Below, piece after piece: positions 1-6,167 of a DNA stretch of 7,214 nucleotides. Position 1 is the stretch's first letter; each line of letters opens with the position of its first letter. Location of the stretch: NCBI GenBank assembly GCA_023621895.1, contig JAMOAF010000781.1, forward strand, positions 1-7,214, read 5' to 3'. Below the pieces are notes generated by a model that was not told the DNA's origin, ran no database searches, and was given only the letters and a program-made list of their open reading frames with translations. The position numbers and the translations under genes were made by a program. The stretch is from Planctomycetota bacterium. GTDB lineage: Bacteria > Planctomycetota > Planctomycetia > Pirellulales > Thermoguttaceae.

Positions 1-79
1 CGGCCAGCACGAGGCCGACCAGCGCGCCGCCACTGGTGCGGAGAAGATCGCGGCGGGTAACACAAAGCTGCGTGTTCAT
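1..79 (-). CDS. 5' end of a Tat-exported protein (partial)
   Basis: Only the first 26 codons are inside the window; the gene runs off the left edge. The start ATG (complement of 77-79) is preceded by AAGGAA at 86-91, six bases upstream, which fixes the start. The peptide begins MNTQLCV and continues with TRRDLLRTSGGALVGL, a twin-arginine motif (RRDLL) followed by a glycine/alanine/leucine-rich hydrophobic stretch. That is the classic layout of a Tat signal, so the product is probably folded in the cytoplasm and exported. In planctomycetes such leaders are common on DUF1501 proteins, Gfo/Idh/MocA-type oxidoreductases and sulfatases, but nothing of the mature domain is visible and no function can be assigned. 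It lies 73 bp downstream of the large propeller gene on the same strand and could share its transcript. Confidence is high that this is a gene start and that the leader is Tat-like. Confidence 0.8.
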   Translation of the reverse strand, partial: MNTQLCVTRRDLLRTSGGALVGLVLA

Positions 80-85
80 GGGCAA

Positions 86-91
86 TTCCTT
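86..91 (-). promoter_or_regulatory. Ribosome binding site of the Tat-leader gene
   Basis: AAGGAA on the minus strand lies six bases before the ATG at 77-79. It is a moderate match to the anti-SD sequence and supports translation of the partial gene. Confidence 0.6.
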
Positions 92-152
92 ATCCAGAGA
101 AAACACCGGAAGGCCAGAGGTCTTCTGTCACAAGATCATCCTGCATTCCACT

Positions 153-3100
153 TCACCGAGCGGGCCGCCCGCCAGACGCGCCGTCCGGCTCGTATTCGAC
201 CGTCAGTTCGGGCGGCTTGGCGCTTTCGCGCGACAGGTAGTCCACCCCGTCGGTGCTGGTCGGATCGATGATCAGGGTCAACTCGGTCTTCCCGCTCAAG
301 TCGGCCTTGATCGGGACCTCGACCGCCTGGTTCTCGCTCACCGGGCCCAATCGGGCCAATTCCTTCGACGCCTTGGGCCGCGTCGCATATGTCACGCCCG
401 TTTCGGTCCAGGCGCCGTCGGCCAGGCAAACGCGTCCCGAGTCGCCGGTCGGATTCCCCGCATTGTGAATCCGGAGCCGCGCCTCGATCGGCTTGCCGGG
501 CACGTCGAGTCGGAACTTCAGCAGCGCTAGGCTGTGGTCGCTGTCGCCCATCTTCGCGTCGCCTCCGTCTACCAGCAGCGTCGTGCCGGTTCCCTGGTTC
601 CTGTTCGGGTATCGCTGGCTGACGAACGCGTCTTCGCTGGGCGTAAGGACGATGCGCACGCGGCGGCCGAGGTGTTCCAGGCTGGCGGACCGCCCCAGTT
701 CGACCGAGCCGTCGGCCGCGACCAACTTGATCGGAAGCTCGTACTTTCCGGCAGCCACCTCTCCGCGCAGCGCGACCGCCAGCGCGATCGCCGTTCGCCC
801 GCCGGCGGCCAGGCTCACCTTCGCCTGCTTGGGTTCGACGGCGAAGCCCTCCGGGGCGGTTATTTCGACCGTGCCTTCAAACGGGGTCTCCCGCAGGTTG
901 GCCAGGCGCAACTCGCCGCTTGCCTCGGACGCGAGCGTGCTGAGGACGAAGTCGGGCACGGTCGAGCCAAGGCTGGTGACCCGCTCGCGGACGACTTCGA
1001 TCGCCTGCAAGATCGGGGCCTGCTCGGGCGCGGTTCCGCTGCCTTTCGGCGCCAGTTCGATCACCAGTTTGTCACGGACCTCGATTCCGCCGAACTCCTT
1101 GAAGACGGCTCGATCGCCGCCGCCGCCGGCTTCGACGATATCGAAGTCGTCGAGCACCACCTTGCCCTGGAGCTTGACGTCAAACACGCGCGCCCCCGGC
1201 TGGTTGTTGTCGGGGTCGGCGAAGGCGAGACGCACGCGGTACTCCGCCGTGCCGTCGCCTTCCTCCAGCAGCGGAAGCACGCATTGGCGAAGGCCGCGGG
1301 CCGCCGAGGCCAGCAGCCACGGGTCCTCGGCGCCGGCGATCGGCGTCGAGGCCGGGTTGCGATGCGTGTAGCCGCCGCCCGGGTAAAAGTCCACGCCGGC
1401 ATCGAACCGGAGCACAAGCGAGCCGGCGGGCCTCGGGTATCCGAGCCAGAGCGCTCCGGAACTGTCTTTGCGGTCGCCGGGAGCGCCGAAAGCGAGCCCC
1501 AGGCGCTTGACGGGCGTCATCGGGCCGGGCTGGCTGAAGTAGGCCCACTGCTTGTTCTCCGGGCTGCTCTTGAAGACCAGCGTGCAGACATTGGGGAACG
1601 GGCACAAGCAGCCCGAGCTGGCCTCGGGCACCATCAGCAGGCCGTTGGCGGGAATGAAATTGATCCAGCAGCCGGGGCGCTGGGAGCCGAAGTGCTGCGT
1701 GCCGTAGTCCCCCTCCAGGTCGTACCACCCCAGCGTGTAGGAGCGGAAGAGCATCGTGTGGGGCGAGGCGGCCGGGCAGCCGCAGTGGTGGCCCGGCCGG
1801 GCGAACTGCCAGGCCTCCTCTTGCCCAGTCACCGGGTGGATGCGCGTCTGCTGCTCGCCGGTATGCAGGTCGTAAGCCCACGGTTCGGCGTGCAGCGTGT
1901 CGCCGATCACCAACGGGCGCACGCGGTAGCCGATCGGTTTCTCCCAAAGCAGGCCGCCGTCCTCGCCCGACAGGGCCACGACCCGGCGCTTGTCGAACTC
2001 GCCGGCAAAGAACTGTTTCCAGTAGTGGCCGTCGAGAAACACCCCGAACAGGAGCAGGACGTTGCGGTCGTAGATCGCGCCCAGCGAACACCAATTCGCG
2101 CCGCCGACGGCGCCGGTCACCTCGACCGTCTTCTCCCACTCAGGGCGTCCGCTGAGGGCGTCGAGGGCGACGACCCGATACACCGACGCATCGCCGCTCT
2201 CCGCGGTGCCCGAGCGGCGGCGCTGCTTGAGCCGCTCGGCCAGCGTCTCGCGCCGCTCTTGGTCGGTCACGCCGGCGTCGGCGAGGAAAACACGACCATC
2301 GCCCAGCGCGATCGCCCCCTGGGCGATGCTCTTGCCTTCATGCTTCCAGCGCAGCCGCCCGTCGGCCAGGTCGAGCGCGAAGACGCAGTCGGCCGTGCGG
2401 CCCTGCGCGGTGCGGGAACCGTAGAGCAGGTCGCCCACGACACCGACGTAGCCCCAGAGGCGGGCTTTGCCATCGGTCGCGGGCGGCAGCTTGCAGGTCA
2501 TCCTCGTCTCCCCGGTGGCGGCGTCCAGCCGCAGGCACTGGTCGCCGACGGCGATGAACAGGCTGTCGGCGTTGACCGCCGAGTTGCCCGCGTCGTGGGT
2601 CACGCTGACGCGGAGCGCGCCGCGGATTTTTCGCTCCCAGAGCTTGAGGCCGTTGTAGGCGTCGTAGGCCATCACCGCGTTGTCGCCGGCGCCGATCTGG
2701 CTGGCCGAACCTTCGCCGAGGATGAAGACCCGCCCGCCGGTGGCCAGCGGGGCGGCCGCGCGGCGGTGGCGCTCGGCCATCTGGGCCGGACCGGGTCCGC
2801 CGAACCACAACAACCCGAGCGGGCAGCGGACAAGCTGGTCGTCGCTGCAAGTCGTGTTGCCCGGATTGGCGTACTGGTGGGTCCAGCTCCCCGCGCCGGG
2901 CAGCGGACCGCGGCGCAGCTCGAGCCACGTTCCGTCCTGCTCAGCGATCCGCCCGCCGTCGAGACCTCCCTTGGCCAACCACTGGTTGATCGCTTTCGCT
3001 TCGAGGCGCTCGGCCCGGCCGGCGGCCGCGGCGGGCTGGCCGATCAAGATCGTGCCGCCAAGCGGTTTGAGTATCCGGAAGGCCTCCTTGGCATCGCCGG

Positions 3101-4931
3101 GCATTTGCCCCGAGACAATTGCCTCCTCGGAGACGACGAGATTGGCGAAATAGTCGGAAAACGGCAGGTTCGCCAGATCGGCCTGCTCGAGGTGCACGCG
3201 GGCGCCGTAGAGTCCGGCGGCGTCGAGCGCCTGGCGCGCGGCCTCGACCTTCGCACCGTCGGGATCGGCGCCGCAGATCGTCAGTTCCGTCCGCCTGGCC
3301 AGTTCCAGTGCCAGCCGGCCTGTGCCGCAACCGAGCACCAGGCAGTAGCCGCGCTTGATCCCCGTCTCGCGGACGATCCGCTCGGCGGCCGCTTCGAACA
3401 CCGGGGTCATCTCATCCCGGGGGAAAGGCGACGCGACAGTCGTCTGCGCGACCGCCCCGACGGCCTTCGCGCCCTCGGGGCCAAAGCAGTGGATCGCGCC
3501 CGTATCGGAGCTGACAAACAACCGGCTCTCGGCAATCGCCAGTCCGCGGGCCTTGCCGCCGACCTTGGCCGACCAGGGCGAGTCGCCCGACGCCGCGTCG
3601 AAGGCGACGACGCTTCCCTCGCCGCCGGCGAAAACGACGTTGCCCGCCAGAACGAGCGAATCGTCGCAATCGCAGGGGACCCGCCACACCTGGCCGCTGG
3701 CTATCTCCCGCTCGGCCTGGCCGAGTTGCCCGTTCAGGGCGTCCATCTCGGCTTGAAGCTGCTGGCGTCGCGCTTCCGGCCCTTGGCGGGCCGCCTGGAG
3801 GTCCCGGGTGAAGGCGCGCTTGCGGTCGAGCAGTCCCTTGCGGCGCAGGCTGGCGGCCCCATAGGTCGCACGGTTTACGGCGAACAATTCGCGCCCCGTC
3901 GCCACGTAGAACGCCTCGGGGGTCACGACCAGCCGATGCCCCCAAAACCAGGCGGATTGCGAGCGGTGCGACGCCTCGTCGTAGCCGATCAGCTCTTCGG
4001 TCCCGGTGAAAAGCTGCGAGCCCGAGAGTGTGGCGCTGGTGCCGCCGATGATGTGCTCGATGTAGGCTTCGTACAGCAGGCGGCCGTCCTTGCGATCGAA
4101 GGCGGCCGGTGAGACCCGCGCCAGCGGCGCGAACAGCCGGTCGGCCGAGGCGAGCAGATAACCCTGCGGCGAAATCCGGCTCTGGGGCGCCTCGCCGCAC
4201 GTGTCGTTGCGCCAGATCAGTTTTCCGTCATCCGCGCCGACCGCATACATCGCCACGCCCTCGGCCGGAAAGATCCCGGCGCCGAAATAGGCGACGCCTT
4301 CGTCGACGAGCACGCCGGTGCGGATCGGCCACAGCGAGATCATCTTCCCGCTGCCCAGCAGCTTGCGCTCGTCGAGCGCCGCGCGGAACTTCCACTGCTC
4401 CTTTCCGTCGCTGGCTCGCAGGCAATAGACAAAACCGTCGTCGGACCCGACATACACCTTGTCGCGCCACACGGTGGGCGCCAACCGGACCGGACCGCCG
4501 GTCCGCGCGCTCCATCGCTCCTTGCCCGTCGCCGCGTCCAGCGCGTACACCTTCCCGTCGGCCGACGAGCCGAAGTAGACCGAGCCGGCGGCGGCGGCGA
4601 CGTGGAAGGCATCGTCAAAGTGAACCCTGGGCAACTCGTTCGCGCCGTACCAGCCGCTGACCGGCCGCGGGTTGGGGTGTCCCCAGGCCGGTTCCGGCGG
4701 GTGGGCCGGCTGGAAGACCCAGCACTCGCTCAGCGGCGGCCGAATCTCCTCCGGCGTGACTCCGCTGCGGGCGACGTCGTGCCGATACGTGGGCCAATCG
4801 CCCGCACGGGCAGCGGCGCTTGCCGAGGCAACCAGCGCGAGCACCAGCCCCAGAAGTCTCTCAAGCGCGATCAGGCGGAATCGCCTTGTCCCTTCTTGTG
4901 CAGATCGATCATCGCGATCCTCGCTAGCCAT
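153..4931 (-). CDS. Secreted PQQ-like propeller / methyltransferase-like / malectin-like / CBM96-like protein
   Basis: The product is 1592 aa. I start it at the ATG at 4929-4931 because GAGGGAGG lies seven bases upstream. An in-frame extension to 5126 has no SD and runs through inverted repeats. Residues 1-43 form an export signal: a charged n-region, a hydrophobic core near 25-40, and likely cleavage after ARA. PQQ-like propeller blades follow (about 45-500), with repeats such as VYALDAATGKERW and VYCLRASDGKEQW. A coiled-coil-like insert lies at about 362-412. A class I methyltransferase-like domain (about 505-672) has LVLGCGTGRLALELA as motif I, D556 after strand 2, and ILKPLGGTILI near 620-630. 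The motif I acidic residue is replaced by Val. A second propeller part (about 680-1165) holds a Cys/His cluster (H1048, H1049, C1050, C1052, C1088, C1108, C1110). Then come a malectin-like domain (about 1170-1316), an NEW3/Ig-like segment (about 1325-1405) and a DNRLRE/CBM96-like domain (about 1424-1581). From memory, planctomycetes have a PQQ-methyltransferase-PQQ family. The biochemical role is unknown; surface glycan binding is inference from the C-terminal modules. Confidence 0.88.
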   Translation of the reverse strand: MASEDRDDRSAQEGTRRFRLIALERLLGLVLALVASASAAARAGDWPTYRHDVARSGVTPEEIRPPLSECWVFQPAHPPEPAWGHPNPRPVSGWYGANELPRVHFDDAFHVAAAAGSVYFGSSADGKVYALDAATGKERWSARTGGPVRLAPTVWRDKVYVGSDDGFVYCLRASDGKEQWKFRAALDERKLLGSGKMISLWPIRTGVLVDEGVAYFGAGIFPAEGVAMYAVGADDGKLIWRNDTCGEAPQSRISPQGYLLASADRLFAPLARVSPAAFDRKDGRLLYEAYIEHIIGGTSATLSGSQLFTGTEELIGYDEASHRSQSAWFWGHRLVVTPEAFYVATGRELFAVNRATYGAASLRRKGLLDRKRAFTRDLQAARQGPEARRQQLQAEMDALNGQLGQAEREIASGQVWRVPCDCDDSLVLAGNVVFAGGEGSVVAFDAASGDSPWSAKVGGKARGLAIAESRLFVSSDTGAIHCFGPEGAKAVGAVAQTTVASPFPRDEMTPVFEAAAERIVRETGIKRGYCLVLGCGTGRLALELARRTELTICGADPDGAKVEAARQALDAAGLYGARVHLEQADLANLPFSDYFANLVVSEEAIVSGQMPGDAKEAFRILKPLGGTILIGQPAAAAGRAERLEAKAINQWLAKGGLDGGRIAEQDGTWLELRRGPLPGAGSWTHQYANPGNTTCSDDQLVRCPLGLLWFGGPGPAQMAERHRRAAAPLATGGRVFILGEGSASQIGAGDNAVMAYDAYNGLKLWERKIRGALRVSVTHDAGNSAVNADSLFIAVGDQCLRLDAATGETRMTCKLPPATDGKARLWGYVGVVGDLLYGSRTAQGRTADCVFALDLADGRLRWKHEGKSIAQGAIALGDGRVFLADAGVTDQERRETLAERLKQRRRSGTAESGDASVYRVVALDALSGRPEWEKTVEVTGAVGGANWCSLGAIYDRNVLLLFGVFLDGHYWKQFFAGEFDKRRVVALSGEDGGLLWEKPIGYRVRPLVIGDTLHAEPWAYDLHTGEQQTRIHPVTGQEEAWQFARPGHHCGCPAASPHTMLFRSYTLGWYDLEGDYGTQHFGSQRPGCWINFIPANGLLMVPEASSGCLCPFPNVCTLVFKSSPENKQWAYFSQPGPMTPVKRLGLAFGAPGDRKDSSGALWLGYPRPAGSLVLRFDAGVDFYPGGGYTHRNPASTPIAGAEDPWLLASAARGLRQCVLPLLEEGDGTAEYRVRLAFADPDNNQPGARVFDVKLQGKVVLDDFDIVEAGGGGDRAVFKEFGGIEVRDKLVIELAPKGSGTAPEQAPILQAIEVVRERVTSLGSTVPDFVLSTLASEASGELRLANLRETPFEGTVEITAPEGFAVEPKQAKVSLAAGGRTAIALAVALRGEVAAGKYELPIKLVAADGSVELGRSASLEHLGRRVRIVLTPSEDAFVSQRYPNRNQGTGTTLLVDGGDAKMGDSDHSLALLKFRLDVPGKPIEARLRIHNAGNPTGDSGRVCLADGAWTETGVTYATRPKASKELARLGPVSENQAVEVPIKADLSGKTELTLIIDPTSTDGVDYLSRESAKPPELTVEYEPDGASGGRPAR

Positions 4932-4938
4932 CCTCCAG

Positions 4939-4946
4939 CCTCCCTC
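4939..4946 (-). promoter_or_regulatory. Ribosome binding site that decides the start of the large gene
   Basis: GAGGGAGG on the minus strand sits seven bases before the ATG at 4929-4931. A second GGAGG (4932-4936) abuts the ATG and is too close to act on it. No comparable site precedes the upstream in-frame ATG at 5124-5126, so the 65-residue extension is unlikely to be translated. Confidence 0.75.
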
Positions 4947-5028
4947 GGTTCGAGATTTCGCTTGTTGCCGACTCCTCGCCGCCGGCGCATGGCCTCCGTT
5001 ATACACCAGGCCGCCTGGCAAGGGAAAT

Positions 5029-5088
5029 CTTGCCCCGCGGCGTGCCTGCGCTGCGGCACAACCCGTACGTAACCAAGCGCGGGGCAAG
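5029..5088. repeat. Perfect 11-bp inverted repeat with an inner hairpin, upstream of the large gene
   Basis: CTTGCCCCGCG at 5029-5039 is the exact reverse complement of CGCGGGGCAAG at 5078-5088, with 38 bases between them. Inside the loop a second arm pair, GTGCC and GGCAC separated by eight bases, can form a smaller stem. The structure lies about 100 bases upstream of the large gene's ATG. It could be an RNA structure in that gene's 5' untranslated region, a protein-binding palindrome, or a terminator-like element after M28 copy 1. No T-run follows it on the minus strand (the next bases read ATTTCCC), so a standard intrinsic terminator is not supported. Confidence 0.55.
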
Positions 5089-5094
5089 GCGCAC

Positions 5095-5122
5095 GCGGCT
5101 ATTTGAATAACAGCCGCTTTTT
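5095..5122 (+). terminator. Hairpin plus T-run, oriented against the genes
   Basis: On the plus strand GCGGCTATT (5095-5103) pairs with AATAGCCGC's counterpart AACAGCCGC (5109-5117). This gives a nine-pair stem with one G-T wobble and a five-base loop, followed directly by TTTTT at 5118-5122. It has the form of a Rho-independent terminator for plus-strand transcription, yet no plus-strand gene ends here. On the minus strand the hairpin is preceded by five A and followed by GTGCGCC, so it is not a good terminator for M28 copy 1. It may block antisense transcription, act as an mRNA 3'-end stabiliser, or be coincidental. Confidence 0.4.
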
Positions 5123-5146
5123 CCACGAATCACGCAGGTCGATTTA

Positions 5147-6109
5147 GCAGGGCCACCGTCGTTTTCAGGAAGCAAGCAGGCGCTCTCCCGGCTTCTCTCT
5201 CACCGGCCCTGATCGAGCGTCATCACCGCCGCGATTGTAGCCTTCACGGTCTTGGCTGCATTGGGGATGTCGGTCCGTTCCGGGATATCGCCCTCGCTGT
5301 GATAGTTGGGGTCGGCGTAGGGGAAAGAGCCGATATTGGTGACCGACGCCGTATAGCCGGCCTTGACGAACGAGCCGTCGTCGCCACCGGGCCCCGGCAT
5401 CTTGGCGATCCGGTGCTCAAGCCCGATCCCAAAGCGGTCGTTAACCGCGCCCATCAACTGGGCGAGCCGCCCGCCGGCGGGCTCCGTGTAGGCGGTTACA
5501 AGGGGTTGCTTGCCGGCGGCCGTCTCCTCCGCCGGCTTGCCGCTAATCGCGTCGAGACTGAACACCGCGATGATCTTATCGCCGCGCGACTTGGCGTTCT
5601 GAGCCGCCGTGACGCTGGTCCATGGCGTGTGCTCTTCGTTGCAGAACAGGTAGCGGATCGTGCGCTCGGACGGATACTCGGCAAGGACTCGGGCGATTTC
5701 CAGGACGCCGACCGTGCCGATCGCATTGTCGTTGGCCCCGGGCGAATCGATCCAGCTTTGCGAATCCTTGTGGCCGAGGACGACGATGATCTCGCCGGGT
5801 TGCGAGCGGCCCTTCTTCTCGGCATACACATTGTAGGCCGTATACCAGGGATCCTCGGGCATCGGCCGCGAGTACTGGTGCGCCTTCGGCTTGCTCTTGT
5901 CGCGGCGGTATGCCTGCACCTTCACGCCTTCCCGCTGAACTTGATATCCCCAGCCCTCCAACTTGCCGGCCAGAAAATCGTCTGCTTCGTACAAGGTGCA
6001 CTTTTCGTGGCCCGGCAGCGTGAAGTTCAGCTTGCGGTAGGGGAGCGGATCGCTTGAGAGGTAGAACAGGTGCGCGGCCATCCGGGCGGCATCGACCGCG
6101 GCGAGGCGG
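5147..6109. repeat. Direct tandem repeat, unit copy 1 (M28 gene plus 3' flank)
   Basis: This 963-bp segment aligns without gaps to 6252-7214 at a constant offset of 1105. It begins 53 bp beyond the stop codon of M28 copy 1, in non-coding sequence (four differences in those 53 bp). It ends where the partner reaches the window edge, so the true right boundary may lie further out. No insertion sequence, terminal inverted repeat or target duplication is visible at the left boundary. This suggests simple tandem gene duplication. Confidence 0.92.
5200..6081 (-). CDS. M28-family zinc metallopeptidase, copy 1 (leader out of frame)
   Basis: The product is 293 aa counted from the ATG at 6079-6081. M28 enzymes are co-catalytic two-zinc aminopeptidases or carboxypeptidases. 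All expected residues are visible: His104 with catalytic Asp106 in GHKD, bridging Asp118 in GANDN, catalytic Glu149 and ligand Glu150 in CNEEHT, Asp177 in SLDAI, and His261 in NYHSEGD followed by the usual DxPE. Family members are normally exported. Codons upstream of the ATG in this frame still read RLAAVDAAR, but a TGA stands at 6112-6114. The only start with a good SD (ATG at 6149-6151) is in another frame, so the gene looks frameshifted at its signal peptide. The internal ATG has no SD. Compared with copy 2 there are about 25 amino-acid differences, none in the first 66 residues. Near Asp177 this copy reads DAISGKPA where copy 2 keeps the more typical DGIG. The substrate is unknown. The reading frame is otherwise intact, so it may be a recent pseudogene, or a sequence error may be present. 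Confidence 0.85.
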   Translation of the reverse strand: MAAHLFYLSSDPLPYRKLNFTLPGHEKCTLYEADDFLAGKLEGWGYQVQREGVKVQAYRRDKSKPKAHQYSRPMPEDPWYTAYNVYAEKKGRSQPGEIIVVLGHKDSQSWIDSPGANDNAIGTVGVLEIARVLAEYPSERTIRYLFCNEEHTPWTSVTAAQNAKSRGDKIIAVFSLDAISGKPAEETAAGKQPLVTAYTEPAGGRLAQLMGAVNDRFGIGLEHRIAKMPGPGGDDGSFVKAGYTASVTNIGSFPYADPNYHSEGDIPERTDIPNAAKTVKATIAAVMTLDQGR

Positions 6110-6151
6110 ACTCAACAGCACGCATGACGCAGCAAGATGCACACATTTCAT
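6082..6151 (-). pseudogene. Frameshifted leader (signal-peptide remnant) of M28 copy 1
   Basis: From the ATG at 6149-6151 the minus strand encodes MKCVHLAASCVLLS, a basic start followed by a short hydrophobic stretch like the beginning of a signal peptide. It then continues in the wrong frame as an Arg/Pro-rich sequence. The peptidase frame lies +1 relative to it: a net gain of one base, or a loss of two (mod 3), near 6112 would explain the break. The conserved-looking VDAARMAAHLF reads through the internal ATG in the peptidase frame, which indicates that the ancestral protein began upstream. I see no slippery heptamer or RF2-type CTTTGAC site, so programmed frameshifting is not supported. 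Confidence 0.65.
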
Positions 6152-6159
6152 AACACGCG

Positions 6160-6167
6160 CCTCCTTT
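6160..6167 (-). promoter_or_regulatory. Strong ribosome binding site before the M28 copy 1 leader
   Basis: AAAGGAGG on the minus strand is a near-perfect SD, eight bases before the ATG at 6149-6151. It shows that the ancestral start was this ATG and not the internal one at 6079-6081. That makes the loss of frame with the peptidase domain notable. Confidence 0.75.

Noticed and set aside
100..130. Possible terminator after the large gene (CTGG/CCGG stem followed by TGTTTTCTCT on the minus strand)
   Set aside because: The stem has only four pairs, one of them a wobble. It is too weak to call.
493..1371. Plus-strand frame of 292 codons rich in Ser, Arg and Pro
   Set aside because: It is antisense to the malectin-like and CBM-like parts of the large gene, with no SD or domain. 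It is a shadow.
534..4112. Plus-strand open frame of 1192 codons opposite the large gene
   Set aside because: It lies wholly antisense to a gene with recognisable domains, and its translation is low-complexity Arg/Ala/Gly-rich with no motif. Long antisense frames are expected in GC-rich genes with strong third-position bias.
153..4931. Calling the large gene bamB or a PQQ-dependent dehydrogenase
   Set aside because: PQQ-like blades are shared by many propellers. The size, the extra domains and the lack of recognisable cofactor-site or CxxCH heme motifs do not fit an outer-membrane assembly factor or a quinoprotein dehydrogenase.
4932..5126. 65-residue N-terminal extension of the large protein
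   Set aside because: The upstream ATG has no SD, the extension runs through inverted repeats and has no signal peptide of its own, and the ATG at 4929-4931 has a strong SD followed by a proper export signal.
5299..6057. Plus-strand frame of 252 codons, with a similar one at 6137-7099, opposite the M28 genes
   Set aside because: Both are antisense to clear M28 genes. They resemble each other only because the underlying DNA is duplicated.
6100..6130. Programmed +1 frameshift joining the leader to the M28 copy 1 frame
   Set aside because: No slippery heptamer, no RF2-like CTTTGAC and no obvious stimulating structure is seen. Mutation or sequence error is simpler.
6115..6151. Lipoprotein signal in the copy 1 leader (AASC)
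   Set aside because: The hydrophobic stretch before the Cys is too short and the -3 residue is Ala rather than Leu/Val/Ile.
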